Assembly: GCF_913777625.1 (NCBI RefSeq)
Contig: NZ_CAJYTI010000011.1
Coordinates: forward strand, 1 to 64,000
Source: an uncultured Sphingomonas sp.
Lineage (GTDB): Bacteria; Pseudomonadota; Alphaproteobacteria; Sphingomonadales; Sphingomonadaceae
DNA: 64,000 nt
Direction of reading: 5' to 3'
Positions within the stretch are counted from its first letter, which is position 1; every line of letters begins with the position of its first letter. Made by a program: the position numbers and the translations under genes. This document shows, in pieces, positions 1 through 10,647 of this stretch. The notes below the pieces were generated by a model. That model searched no databases. It was not told the origin of the DNA and was given only the letters and a program-made list of their open reading frames with translations.

Positions 1-1728
<1,728 letters not shown>

Positions 1729-1770
1729 GCGGTACCGGGTCGACAGGGGCCCGGCACCACCCCGCCAACC

Positions 1771-1864
1771 GTCATCCCCGCGAAGGCGGGGATCCGTTGG
1801 CGCAGGTGGCACGGCTCTATCCCCAGCGTCCTGGCAAATGGATTCCCGCCTTCGCGGGAATGAT
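1771..1864. repeat. Dispersed inverted-repeat unit, divergent copy
   Basis: Two inverted arms, GTCATCCCCGCGAAGGCGGG at the left and its complement-like partner ending in GGGAATGATG at the right, flank a core of about 45 bases. Each arm is itself a hairpin. The same architecture recurs at 17065, 39797, 44628, 47950 and 57341. It could act as a transcription end for purL. Confidence 0.75.
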
Positions 1865-1897
1865 GTCTGTAGTGGGACGCGCGCCCCTCTCCCGCCC

Positions 1898-1921
1898 CTA
1901 CAACCCCCAAATGGGGGGTAG
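1898..1921. promoter_or_regulatory. Near-palindromic operator-like site upstream of the histidine kinase
   Basis: An imperfect palindrome, CTAC-AA-CCCCC-AAAT-GGGGGG-TAG, lies about 55 bases before the kinase start. A closely similar core, CCCCCATTTGG, occurs upstream of the FixJ-type regulator at 4759-4779. The recurrence suggests a binding site for that regulator; this is inference from placement and symmetry only. Confidence 0.5.
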
Positions 1922-1976
1922 CCTGCGGCTCGCCTTGGGCTGGTGACATCACTGTCTCCGCGCCATCCTGCCCCCC

Positions 1977-3545
1977 ATGTCGAGGTTCGGGGATGGGGTC
2001 GGCGGCGGGGCGATGGCCTGGCCGCGCGGCGTGGCGCTGGGCCAGCTGCCGGGGAGCGCCCAGCTGCGCCTGCTCGCCGCCGGACTGCTCGCCACCGCCG
2101 TCTTCGCCGCCGATACCTTCACCCGCTTCCACAGTGCGATCGCCACGCTCTACGTGCTCGTCCTGCTGATCGCCGGACGCTGGGCGGCGCGCGGCAATCT
2201 GATCGGCTGGTCGCTGGCATGCGCTGTCCTGACCACGGGCAGCTTCTGGATCGCGCATGGTGCCGCGCCCAGCCTCGACTCGGCGCTCCGCCTGTTGGTC
2301 AGCCTCGCCGCCAACGCGGTCACCACCGCGCTGCTGCTCCACCGCGCCGCGCTCGACACGCGCATGGTGCGGGAGGAGCGCCGCTACCAGACCATGACCG
2401 ACACGCTGGCGATCGCGATCTGGGAACATGACTTCCGCCCCGTGGCGGACGCCCTGGCAGAGCTGAGAGCGCGCGGCGTGACCGACCTGCCCGGCTATCT
2501 GCGCGCCCATCCCGACTTCGTCGCCGATATCCGCCGCCAGGTGCGCATCACCGACGTCAACCGGACCGCGCTCGACATGATGGGCGTGGCCAGCAAGGCG
2601 GCGTTCTTCCGCCACCTCGGCGACTTCCTGCCGGAAACCGACGCAAGCTTTGCCGACTGCATCCTCGCGATCGACGAACGGCGCCCGATGTTCCAGGCCG
2701 AGACCCAGGTGATCGCCGCCGACGGCACGCCGATCGACATCCTCGTCGCGTTCGGCCTGGGGCCCGATGCGTGCCTTGCCCACGTGCCCGGCAGCATCCT
2801 CGACATCCGCCAGCGCAAGCGGCTGGAGGGCACGATCGAGCGCACCCGGATCGAGCTGGAGCGGGTGCAGCGCACCGCCGCGATCGGCGCCATGTCCGCC
2901 TCGATCGCGCACGAGATCAACCAGCCTATCTCCGCCGTGCAGAGCTATGCCGACGCCGCAGAACGCTGGCTGGCCCGGCCGGAACCGGATCTGGGCGAAG
3001 TGCGGTCCGCGCTGGCCGGGCTCCACCAGGCGGTGGCGAACGTCCATGCGGTGATCCGGCGGGTGCGCGCGCTCGTCGGCGGCGCGCAGGGCGAGCTGGT
3101 GAAGCTGGGCCTGGGCACGCTGGTGCGCGACACGCTCGCCCTTGCCGCACGCGATCTGGATGCGCACGACACCCGGCTCCACTTCACCGGCGACGGCGAC
3201 CCGGCGGTGCTCGGCGACGGCATCCTCCTCCAGCACCTGCTGCTCAACCTGATCACCAATGCGCTGCAGGCGATGGAAGATGCCGGCGTCCGCGATCGGC
3301 GGATCGACCTCACGCTGACCAGCGATACGGTGCAGGCGACGCTGGCGCTGCGCGACCATGGCCCCGGCCTCGATCCCGGGCTCGACCAGCCGTTCGAGAC
3401 CTTCGCCACCACCAAGCCCGGCGGCATGGGGCTCGGCCTGTCGATCTGCCGCTCGATCCTCGATCTGCATGGCGGGCGGATCGGGTTGAGCAACCATCCC
3501 GAAGGCGGCGCGCTCGCCACGATCGAGGTGCCGCTGGCGGCGTGA
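1977..3545 (+). CDS. Membrane sensor histidine kinase with PAS-like region
   Basis: Two-component sensor kinase of 522 residues. Hydrophobic segments around residues 30-120 suggest three or four membrane helices. A PAS-like sensor region spans about 135-275 and is followed by a short helical linker. The dimerisation and phosphoacceptor motif IGAMSASIAHEINQP places the acceptor histidine near residue 312; the ATPase domain shows NLITNALQAM near 424, DHGPGLDPG and GGMGLGLSICRS near 482. The HEINQP form is typical of FixL and DctB-like kinases. The likely partner is the FixJ-type regulator encoded convergently at 4045-4689; the receiver at 3589 may also take phosphate from it. An alternative ATG lies at 2013 (residue 13). 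The stimulus is not evident. Confidence 0.88.
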   Translation: MSRFGDGVGGGAMAWPRGVALGQLPGSAQLRLLAAGLLATAVFAADTFTRFHSAIATLYVLVLLIAGRWAARGNLIGWSLACAVLTTGSFWIAHGAAPSLDSALRLLVSLAANAVTTALLLHRAALDTRMVREERRYQTMTDTLAIAIWEHDFRPVADALAELRARGVTDLPGYLRAHPDFVADIRRQVRITDVNRTALDMMGVASKAAFFRHLGDFLPETDASFADCILAIDERRPMFQAETQVIAADGTPIDILVAFGLGPDACLAHVPGSILDIRQRKRLEGTIERTRIELERVQRTAAIGAMSASIAHEINQPISAVQSYADAAERWLARPEPDLGEVRSALAGLHQAVANVHAVIRRVRALVGGAQGELVKLGLGTLVRDTLALAARDLDAHDTRLHFTGDGDPAVLGDGILLQHLLLNLITNALQAMEDAGVRDRRIDLTLTSDTVQATLALRDHGPGLDPGLDQPFETFATTKPGGMGLGLSICRSILDLHGGRIGLSNHPEGGALATIEVPLAA

Positions 3546-3588
3546 TGTCGCCCGCTATCGGTCCCGCCCGCACAGGCGCCGGCGCGCC

Positions 3589-3945
3589 TTAGCCCAGCGC
3601 AGCGGCAATGGCGTCGCTCAGCAATGCCGGATCCACCGGCTTGTCGAGCAGCGCGACGAGCCCCAGCGCGGCGGCGCGGGCGCGCAGTTCGTCGGTGGGA
3701 TAGGCGGTCATCAGGATCACCGGCACCTGCGATCCCCGTTCGCGCAGCGCCGCACGCAGCTCCAGCCCGGACCGTCCGGGCATCTGCAGGTCGGTCAGCA
3801 CGCAGCCCACCGCTTCTGCCGACGCCAGATAGGCATCGGCGGACGCATAGGTGGTCGTGCGATAGCCGAACGACCGGATCAGGCTGGCAGCGGCGTCACG
3901 GACCAGCGCATCGTCATCGATCACGGCTATCAGGCAATCGCGCAC
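3589..3945 (-). CDS. Stand-alone response-regulator receiver
   Basis: A 118-residue protein that is only a CheY-like receiver domain. The acidic pocket is IDDDALVRD near residue 9, the phosphoacceptor is Asp52 in LTDLQMPG, the switch Thr80 lies in ILMTAY, and Lys102 in LLDKPVD completes the active site. It has no output domain. It sits between a histidine kinase (convergent) and a FixJ-type regulator on the same strand, so it probably serves as a phosphate sink, competitor or relay in that pathway. The receiver sequence is closest in style to FixJ receivers. Confidence 0.88.
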   Translation of the reverse strand: MRDCLIAVIDDDALVRDAAASLIRSFGYRTTTYASADAYLASAEAVGCVLTDLQMPGRSGLELRAALRERGSQVPVILMTAYPTDELRARAAALGLVALLDKPVDPALLSDAIAAALG

Positions 3946-4044
3946 GCTCGGCTGCTCCCTGGCTGCCGGGAGGTCCGGTTGCCTGTCGGGAAGCTAGGCG
4001 CGGGGCGCCGTCGCGGTAAGCTATACGCCTGTTTATGCGGAGAA

Positions 4045-4689
4045 CTACGCAGTCACCGGCGCAGGGGCCAGCGCCTCCGCGGCGCGCACCAGATCGGGAA
4101 CGGTGCGCAGCCCCAACTTGCGCATCAGGCTGGCGCGGTGGAGTTTCACGGTGATTTCGGCAATGCCCAGGTCGCCGGCGATCTGCTTGTTGAGCAGGCC
4201 GCGCACCACGCCGTCCATCACCTGCCGCTCGCGGGCGGTGAGTGTGGCGAAGCGCGCCCGCAGCGCCGCCGTTCCTTCCGCCGCGCTGCGGCGCTCGGCC
4301 GCCCGCGCGATCCCGGCATTGACCGCGTCGAGCATGTCCTGGTCGCGGAACGGCTTGGTCAGGAAATCGATGGCCCCGCCCTTCATCGCCTTGACCGACA
4401 TCGGGATGTCGCCATGCCCGGTGAGGAAGATCACCGGCAGGTCGATGCCGCGCTCGGCCAGCCGGTCGCGGCACTCGAAGCCGCCGATCTGCGGCATGCG
4501 CACGTCGACGACCAGGCAGCAGGGCGATTCGGGCAGCGCCGCGTCGAGCAGTTCCTGCGCCGAGCCATAGTTGCGCACCGCGAAGTCCACCGAGCGAAAC
4601 AGCGAATCGAGCGACCCGCGCACCAGCGGATCGTCGTCGACGACCAGGACGACGGGCTGCGCATCGCGCACCGGGGCGGGACTGGGCAT
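4045..4689 (-). CDS. FixJ/NarL-type response regulator with LuxR DNA-binding domain
   Basis: A 214-residue transcription regulator. The receiver has VLVVDDDPLVRGSL near residue 14, phosphoacceptor Asp62 in VDVRMPQIGG, threonine in IFLTGHGDIPMS and lysine in FLTKPFRDQ. The C-terminal LuxR-type helix-turn-helix, about residues 147-205, reads LTARERQVMDGVVRGLLNKQ and continues into GIAEITVKLHRASLMRKLG. The start ATG at 4687-4689 is preceded by a strong GGAAAGGAA ribosome site; frames open further upstream are not part of the gene. A palindrome at 4759-4779 upstream matches the one before the kinase, so the regulator may control both itself and the kinase. Confidence 0.9.
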   Translation of the reverse strand: MPSPAPVRDAQPVVLVVDDDPLVRGSLDSLFRSVDFAVRNYGSAQELLDAALPESPCCLVVDVRMPQIGGFECRDRLAERGIDLPVIFLTGHGDIPMSVKAMKGGAIDFLTKPFRDQDMLDAVNAGIARAAERRSAAEGTAALRARFATLTARERQVMDGVVRGLLNKQIAGDLGIAEITVKLHRASLMRKLGLRTVPDLVRAAEALAPAPVTA

Positions 4690-4758
4690 GGCGGGTTCCT
4701 TTCCCGCGGACTCTGGCGGACGCACCGCCCACCGCCAAGCCCGGTAGGGGGTACCGCG

Positions 4759-4779
4759 CCTCCCCCATTTGGAGGGAGG
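4759..4779. promoter_or_regulatory. Near-palindromic operator-like site upstream of the FixJ-type regulator
   Basis: CCTCCC-CCATTTGG-A-GGGAGG is symmetrical around ATTT and shares the core CCCCCATTTGG with the site at 1898-1921 read on the other strand. It lies 70 bases before the regulator start. Confidence 0.5.
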
Positions 4780-4781
4780 CC

Positions 4782-6335
4782 CTAGCGCTTGTCGGGCCCG
4801 ACCCGTGCTTCCTGGCGCTCGCGGCCGACCGTCGCAGGCTGGTGATGCTCGGGGGGCGGCGATGCCGGCCGGGCAGCCGCCGGGGGCGGTGGCGGCGGCG
4901 GTGCCGGGCGCGGCGCCGGGGGCGGCGTGAAGCTCGGGCGACCGGGCGCAGGGCTCCCTTCCGGCCGGGCGACGGGTGGACGGAAGCTCGGCCGCGGCGT
5001 CTCGCCGCCGGCATCGGGACGGGCCGGACGCGCCCAGCCCGGCGACATCCAGCCGCCGCCGCGGCCCTCGCCGGGATTGCGGACGGGCGCCGCAGGGGCG
5101 GGCTGCGCCGGGGCCGGCGCGGCTGCCGGTGGCGTCGAGGGCGCGGATGCGGGCGGCGTGGGCCTGGCGGGACGATCCCCGCCCCAGCCGCCGGGACGCG
5201 ACCAGCCGGGGCGGCCACCATCGCCGTCGGGGCGCGATCCCTGCCAGCCGGGGCGGCCGTTCCCGTCGGGGCGCGGCGGACGCGCGCCATCGCCATCGCC
5301 GTCGGGTCGCGGCGGACGCGGGCGTGCCGGATCGCCGGGTCGTCCGCCCTGCCAGCCGGGAGTCGTGTTCACCGGCGGCATGCCGGCGCCGGGCGGCGGC
5401 GGCGACGTCACCGTGCCGGGGCCCTGGCCGGGCCGCACATCGCCGTTCGACGGCCGGTTGGGGCGGACGCCGCCATTGCTGCCAGGTACCCCACCCCACA
5501 TCCAGGGGCGCCCCGGGCGGCCGGTGCCTGGCTGCTGCGGCGGGACCGGCGGACGGCCAGGCTGGCCGGTGACCGGCGGCTGGCCCGGCCGCGGCGGGCG
5601 GGCGTTCCAATGGCCGCCCAGCCCCGGGGGCGGCGGTCCCTGGAAACCGCCGCTGCGCCAGCGCGCGAACATCGCCGCCATTGCCGCGCGCCGCGCCCGC
5701 TCCTCGGCCCAGCGCTGCTGCTCGGCATAGGCGAAGCTGTCGTTCCGCGCGCGCCAGCCGCTGTCCCAGCGCTCGTCGATCCCGACGAAGAACAGGTTGA
5801 GGTTGACCCAGTTGCCGGTGTCCACCGGCTCCCACTGCCGATCGAGCAGCGCGTCGCGCAGGCGCCGGCCGCGCCGGTACAGCGCCTCGCCCGCGTCGAG
5901 CCAGCGCGCGCCGAGATAGCGCGGCTGCAGTGCGCCGCCGCCGTCATAGACCGCGGCGACATGCCCTTCCTGATAGCCGAAGCTGCGATCGGTCTCGCGG
6001 ATCAGGAACGGCCCGCGCTCGCCGGGGGCGAAGAAATAGGTGCGGGCGCCCTCGGCGCGATCCTCCACCACCACCCAATAGCCGTCGCGCATCTCCCAGG
6101 CGACGGGGTTGCCGCCGTCGAAGGCGAAGCCGTAATCGGGCGGCGAGTCGCCCACCGCATCCCACAGCGCGCGCGCGCGATCGATCCAGCGATAATCGTC
6201 GTGCGCGGCGGCATCGTCGGCGAGCGTCCCCGCCGTCACCACCTGCGCGTTCTGCGCGAAGCCGATCTCGGTGCAGCCGCCGAGCAAGGTCGCGCCCGCC
6301 GCTGCCCCGACGAGATATCGATTGAACCGCGCCAT
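4782..6335 (-). CDS. Proline/glycine-rich lipoprotein of unknown function
   Basis: A 517-residue exported protein. The N-terminus MARFNRYLVGAAAGATLLGG followed by Cys is a lipoprotein signal with lipobox LGGC. Residues about 35-240 look like a folded domain rich in Trp, Tyr and Asp (for example YRWIDRARALWDAVGDSPPD and GNWVNLNLFFVGIDERW). The C-terminal half is low-complexity Pro/Gly/Arg repeats such as RPGWQGSRPDGDGGRPGW. The start chosen is ATG 6333-6335; the frame stays open well upstream only because of GC bias. It is divergent from the TbpB-like lipoprotein gene at 6513 and shares a 177-base intergenic region with it. I do not recognise the family. The tail may span peptidoglycan or bind polysaccharide, but that is a guess. 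Confidence 0.75.
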   Translation of the reverse strand: MARFNRYLVGAAAGATLLGGCTEIGFAQNAQVVTAGTLADDAAAHDDYRWIDRARALWDAVGDSPPDYGFAFDGGNPVAWEMRDGYWVVVEDRAEGARTYFFAPGERGPFLIRETDRSFGYQEGHVAAVYDGGGALQPRYLGARWLDAGEALYRRGRRLRDALLDRQWEPVDTGNWVNLNLFFVGIDERWDSGWRARNDSFAYAEQQRWAEERARRAAMAAMFARWRSGGFQGPPPPGLGGHWNARPPRPGQPPVTGQPGRPPVPPQQPGTGRPGRPWMWGGVPGSNGGVRPNRPSNGDVRPGQGPGTVTSPPPPGAGMPPVNTTPGWQGGRPGDPARPRPPRPDGDGDGARPPRPDGNGRPGWQGSRPDGDGGRPGWSRPGGWGGDRPARPTPPASAPSTPPAAAPAPAQPAPAAPVRNPGEGRGGGWMSPGWARPARPDAGGETPRPSFRPPVARPEGSPAPGRPSFTPPPAPRPAPPPPPPPAAARPASPPPEHHQPATVGRERQEARVGPDKR

Positions 6336-6512
6336 TCCCGTCACCCCGTTCCTCTGTTGTTGCCGCGAGCATCCGCCTGCGCGGGTGAACAAAGCATGAC
6401 GAAGCATTTCCGCCTCATAAATGCGGCAGGACGACTGCGGCTTTAACCAAACCTTATTGCCCCGCCCTGCATAGCCACCGGCGATGGTTAATGCGTTTTT
6501 TGGGATGTTGGT

Positions 6513-9218
6513 ATGAAGCGCTCGCTCGTGCTCCCGACGATGGTTTCGCTCCTCGCGCTGGTCGCTGCGTGCAGCGGCGGCGGTGGTGGCGGCAGCGGCG
6601 TTTCCAGCCCCTCGGGCAGCCCCAATCCTGCCCCCGCACCCAGCCCGACACCGGCCCCGACGCCTACCCCGACGCCGGTGCCCACGCCGACGCCGACGCC
6701 GACGCCAACGCCCACACCGACACCGGCACCGGCGCCGACACCCACCCCGACGCCGACGCCGACACCGACGCCAACGCCGACACCCACCCCGACGCCGACA
6801 CCGACGCCGACACCGACACCCACACCAACGCCCACACCGACGCCGACGCCAACGCCGACGCCAACGCCGACGCCCACCCCCACACCGACGCCGACGCCGA
6901 CGCCGACGCCGACATCGACGCCGGCATCGCCGCAGATCAACGCGTCGCTGCTGTCGCTGACCAAGACGGAAAGCTTCGACAACAACGCCGCCGGCTTTGC
7001 CGGGACCTTCTATCCCGACGCGCGCTCGTGCGGCTGCCTCGCCAGCACGCTCGGGCTGACGATCCGCTATGACGCGACGACCAGCGGCTACACGGTCAGC
7101 GACGGCGTCAACACCGAGACCTTCCTGCCCGCGGACGTCGATTCGGCGCAGTCGAATTCGGTGCTGCGCGTCTATCGCCACACCGGCGCGAACAGCGAGT
7201 ACACGCTGTCGCTCACCCTGCCCGGCACCAGCGGCACGCTGACCTATCAATATGTCGGCGCCGGCTTCTGGCAGCGCGCCGACTTCGACAGCAGCGGCAA
7301 CGGCGCCTTCCGCTTCAATGCCTTCGCCTATGGCGTGGAGACGCCCGACGCATCGCTGCCGCGCACCGGCAACGGCGCCTATGCGGTCGATCTGGTCGGC
7401 TCGCTCGGCTACGGCGTGCTGGAAAGCCTGGTCGGCAGCGGCACGCTGCAGGTCAATTTCGCCACCGGCGCGATCGTCACCAGCGGCACGGTGCGCGAGG
7501 TTTCGACCAGCACCGGCGCCACCATCACCACGTCCGCCTTCACCGGCCTCGCCCAGATCGCGTCGACCAGCAACCTGTTCGCCGGCATCTTCGCCTTTTC
7601 GGGCGGCGAACTCGCCGGTCAGCTCAACGGCCGCTTCTACGGCCCGGGAGCCCAGGAAGTCGGCGCGTCGTGGACCGCCGCCAATGCCGACGGCCGCGCC
7701 GCCGCCGGCGTGCTGATCGGCCGCCAGTCCGGCGCGCAGACCGGCAACGCCAGCCTCGCCAGCCTCACCGCCAGCCAGATCTTCGCCGGCGACACGACGA
7801 CGCTGGCCGCCGGGTACGACGAGACCAGCGGCGCACTGAGCAGCGCGACGACCACGGCCCAGCAGGTGATCGTCAGCTACGACGCGGCGTCGGACAGCTA
7901 CACCGTGATCGCCGGCGCACGCAGCGGCGTGTTCCCGGCGAGCGGCTCGACCGCCGGCGCGACCGACCAGTTCACGCTCGATGCGCTGAACGGCCTGCGC
8001 TATGTCCGCGCCGGCCGCTGGGCGACGACGACCAGCAGCAACGGCGTGGCGACCAGCACGATCGACGCCTTCACCTTCGGCATGCCCACCGCGGCCACGG
8101 CCGTGCCGCGCACCGGCTCCGCCAGCTATGCGGTGACGCTGGCGGGCGCGGTCGCCGACGGCAGCAAGCCGGGGCCGTTCGCGCTGACCGGCAGCGGCAC
8201 GCTGACCGCGAACTTCGCCACCGGCGCGATCGCCACCAACGGCACCGCGACGGCCAGCTATACCGACCCCACCAACCTGACGACGACGGCCAACGGCACC
8301 TTCATCGGCACGGCGACGCTGTCGAGCAGCGCCAACAGCCTCGCGGGCAATTTCAACCTGGCGCTGTTCGCCGGCTATAATGGCGCGCTGACCGGCCGCT
8401 TCTACGGCCCGGCGGCCGAGGAAGTCGGCGCCAGCGCCGCGCTGACCGACGCCGCGGGCGAGGCCGCCGCGATCACGCTCACCGGCGCGAAGGCGGCGAG
8501 CGGCAGCGCGGCCGGCAGCACCCTCGCCGCGCCGGACTTCTCGGGCGATGCGGCGAACGGCTATGCGGTCGCCGGCCTGCCCGGCCTGTCCGAGACGCTG
8601 ACCCTGCTCACCGCCGCCGATCGCGAAGCGATCACCAGCGATGTCGGCTTCGACGTCTATCGCAAGGCGATCGCCGCCGGCACCGTGCAGGCGCGCATCT
8701 ACAATGCCGCCGGCGGCCCGCTGGCGCTCAGCTATGCGAGCTTCGCCGAGCTGAGCTACCTCGCCAACAACGCCGCGGCCGGCAGCGATCCGCAGCGCTG
8801 GTACCTGCCCTTCGGCCAGCGCACCACCGCCGACCAGCTGCCGCGCACCGGCACGGCGAGCTATACCGGCCTGGTGTTCGGCACCGGCACCGCCGGCGGC
8901 GCCAGCTACACGCTGGGCGGCAGCAGCAGCTTCGCGGTCGATTTCGCGGCGGCGAGCGCCACCGGCAGCCTGGCGATCACCGGCACCGGCACGGCGGGCA
9001 CCCGCGACTTCGGCAGCTTCGGCTTCCAGGCGGCGGGCCTCTCCGCCAACGGCTTCACCGGCACGCTGAGCGCAAGCGGCGGATCGGGCAGCCTCACCGG
9101 CTGGTTCTTCGGCCCCCAGGCGCAGGAGATCGGCGCCAGGTTCGATGCCGTGCGCACGCTGGCGAACGGCGACAAGGCGGTTCTCACCGGCGCGACGGTC
9201 GCTAAGAAGGGCCAGTGA
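6513..9218 (+). CDS. TbpB-like multi-barrel surface lipoprotein with Thr-Pro stalk
   Basis: A 901-residue predicted surface lipoprotein. The signal [20 protein letters not shown] ends at the lipidated Cys20, followed by a Gly/Ser linker. Residues about 44-137 are an almost uninterrupted Thr-Pro dipeptide run, probably a rigid stalk. The rest contains three related barrel-like modules, each ending in the motif typical of transferrin-binding-protein-like beta barrels: [13 protein letters not shown] near 373, [13 protein letters not shown] near 628 and [13 protein letters not shown] near 863. Such proteins are exported to the cell surface by Slam translocons, and a Slam-type gene follows with a GTGA start/stop overlap. 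No TonB-dependent receptor gene is adjacent, so the ligand (metal, haem or host protein in known cases) cannot be named. Confidence 0.8.
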   Translation: MKRSLVLPTMVSLLALVAACSGGGGGGSGVSSPSGSPNPAPAPSPTPAPTPTPTPVPTPTPTPTPTPTPTPAPAPTPTPTPTPTPTPTPTPTPTPTPTPTPTPTPTPTPTPTPTPTPTPTPTPTPTPTPTPTPTSTPASPQINASLLSLTKTESFDNNAAGFAGTFYPDARSCGCLASTLGLTIRYDATTSGYTVSDGVNTETFLPADVDSAQSNSVLRVYRHTGANSEYTLSLTLPGTSGTLTYQYVGAGFWQRADFDSSGNGAFRFNAFAYGVETPDASLPRTGNGAYAVDLVGSLGYGVLESLVGSGTLQVNFATGAIVTSGTVREVSTSTGATITTSAFTGLAQIASTSNLFAGIFAFSGGELAGQLNGRFYGPGAQEVGASWTAANADGRAAAGVLIGRQSGAQTGNASLASLTASQIFAGDTTTLAAGYDETSGALSSATTTAQQVIVSYDAASDSYTVIAGARSGVFPASGSTAGATDQFTLDALNGLRYVRAGRWATTTSSNGVATSTIDAFTFGMPTAATAVPRTGSASYAVTLAGAVADGSKPGPFALTGSGTLTANFATGAIATNGTATASYTDPTNLTTTANGTFIGTATLSSSANSLAGNFNLALFAGYNGALTGRFYGPAAEEVGASAALTDAAGEAAAITLTGAKAASGSAAGSTLAAPDFSGDAANGYAVAGLPGLSETLTLLTAADREAITSDVGFDVYRKAIAAGTVQARIYNAAGGPLALSYASFAELSYLANNAAAGSDPQRWYLPFGQRTTADQLPRTGTASYTGLVFGTGTAGGASYTLGGSSSFAVDFAAASATGSLAITGTGTAGTRDFGSFGFQAAGLSANGFTGTLSASGGSGSLTGWFFGPQAQEIGARFDAVRTLANGDKAVLTGATVAKKGQ
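6640..6930 (+). repeat. Hexanucleotide-type tandem repeat coding for (Thr-Pro)n
   Basis: About 290 bases of near-perfect 6-base units of the form CCGACG, with CCCACC, CCAACG and CCCACA variants, all in frame and encoding the Thr-Pro stalk of the surface lipoprotein. Unit gain or loss keeps the frame, so stalk length could vary between strains without breaking the gene. Confidence 0.9.
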
Positions 9219-10528
9219 CCCAGACGATGCTGATCGCCCTGGCGCTGGCCCTGCCCGCGCCGACCCCCGCCCTTGCCCAGACGACCGAGCAGCGCCAGGT
9301 TTCGGCGGTCGAGCTGTTCGCGCTCGCAGCCAAGGCCGAGGCGGGCGGGCGGCCCGCAGATGCCGAGACGATGTACCGCGCGCTCGCCAGGGATCCCGAC
9401 ATCGAGATCCGTGCCGAATCGCGCTTCCGCCTCGCCCAGCTGCTCGAGCGGCTGGGGCGCAAGCGCGAAGCGGCGACCACCTACCGCGCGCTGCTCGACG
9501 AAAAGCCCGATGCCGCGCGCGTCCGCCTCGAACTCGCCCGGCTGCTCACCCAGCTGGGCGACGACGGCGCGGCACGGCGCGAGCTGCGCCAGGCCCAGGC
9601 CGGCGGGCTGCCGCCGCAGGTCGCGCAGATCATCGACCAGTTCGCCGCGGCGCTCCGCTCGCGCAAGCCCTGGGGCGCCAGCCTCGAAGTCGCGCTGGTG
9701 CCGGACAGCAACGTCAACCGCGCGACCGACGCCGCGACGCTCGACACCGTGCTCGCCCCCCTCCAGCTCTCGCGCGATGCCCGCGAGCAATCGGGAATCG
9801 GCGCGCGGATCGGCAGCCAGATCTATGCCCGCGTGCCGGTGGCGACCAACCTGTCGCTGGTTCCCCGCGTTTCCGGCCAGGGCGATTTCTATCGCCAGGG
9901 CCGCTTCGACGACGTCTCCGCCTCGGCGCTGGTCGGCCTCGAATGGAGTCTCGGCCGCGATCGCCTCCGCCCCTCGATCGGCGGCACCCAGCGCTGGTAT
10001 GGCGGCAGCCCCTATGCCCGCACCGCCACCGCCGCGATCGACTGGCAGCATCCGCTCGGCACCAAGGCACAGCTCACCACCAGCGCGACGATCGCCGACA
10101 CAAGCTATCGCGGCAACCCTCTGCAGGACGGCCTGCTGCTCAACGGCGCGGTCGCCTATGAGCGCGCCTTCAGCGCCCGCACCGGCGGCAGCCTCACCCT
10201 CTCCGCCACCCGCCAGACGGCGAAGGACCCGGGCTATGCCACCGCCTCGGGCGCGGGGACGCTGCTCGCCTGGCACGAATTCGGCCGCACCACCGTCTAT
10301 GCGACCGCCGGCCTGCGCCGGCTGGAGGGCGACGCCCGGCTGTCCCTGTTTCCCGAACGCCGCAAGGACTGGAATTACAGCCTCGGCTTCGGCGCCACCT
10401 TCCGGCGCCTCCAGCTCCACGGCTTCGCCCCGATCGTCCGGCTCGACTGGGAGCGCAACCAGTCGACCGTCGGCATCTACGACTATACCCGCAAGGCGGC
10501 GACGATCGGGCTGACCCGGGCGTTCTGA
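9215..10528 (+). CDS. Slam-type outer-membrane translocon for surface lipoproteins (DUF560-like)
   Basis: A 437-residue outer-membrane protein. A signal peptide ends around PALAQTT. Residues about 30-140 are helical TPR-like repeats ([20 protein letters not shown] and [20 protein letters not shown]), and from about 150 to the end alternating beta strands form a barrel that closes with a terminal Phe (IGLTRAF). This TPR-plus-barrel plan and length match surface lipoprotein assembly modulators. The GTG start overlaps the TGA of the TbpB-like gene (GTGA), indicating translational coupling. The inferred role is to move the upstream lipoprotein across the outer membrane. A plain TPR-porin of unknown role is the alternative. 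Confidence 0.78.
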   Translation: MTQTMLIALALALPAPTPALAQTTEQRQVSAVELFALAAKAEAGGRPADAETMYRALARDPDIEIRAESRFRLAQLLERLGRKREAATTYRALLDEKPDAARVRLELARLLTQLGDDGAARRELRQAQAGGLPPQVAQIIDQFAAALRSRKPWGASLEVALVPDSNVNRATDAATLDTVLAPLQLSRDAREQSGIGARIGSQIYARVPVATNLSLVPRVSGQGDFYRQGRFDDVSASALVGLEWSLGRDRLRPSIGGTQRWYGGSPYARTATAAIDWQHPLGTKAQLTTSATIADTSYRGNPLQDGLLLNGAVAYERAFSARTGGSLTLSATRQTAKDPGYATASGAGTLLAWHEFGRTTVYATAGLRRLEGDARLSLFPERRKDWNYSLGFGATFRRLQLHGFAPIVRLDWERNQSTVGIYDYTRKAATIGLTRAF

Positions 10529-10647
10529 GGGGGGAAGCTCGGCACGGCCCCGGAATGTCCCAAGGTACAGGATGGTGGCCCGGGGGCCGGCAGGTCGCCC
10601 CCCCTATAATGCACGAAAGGGTCCTGAGGGACGAGACACGAGAGGAG

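Noticed and set aside
6640..6930. Considered as a CRISPR-like or microsatellite non-coding array
   Set aside because: It is continuous, in frame, without spacers, and encodes the Thr-Pro stalk.
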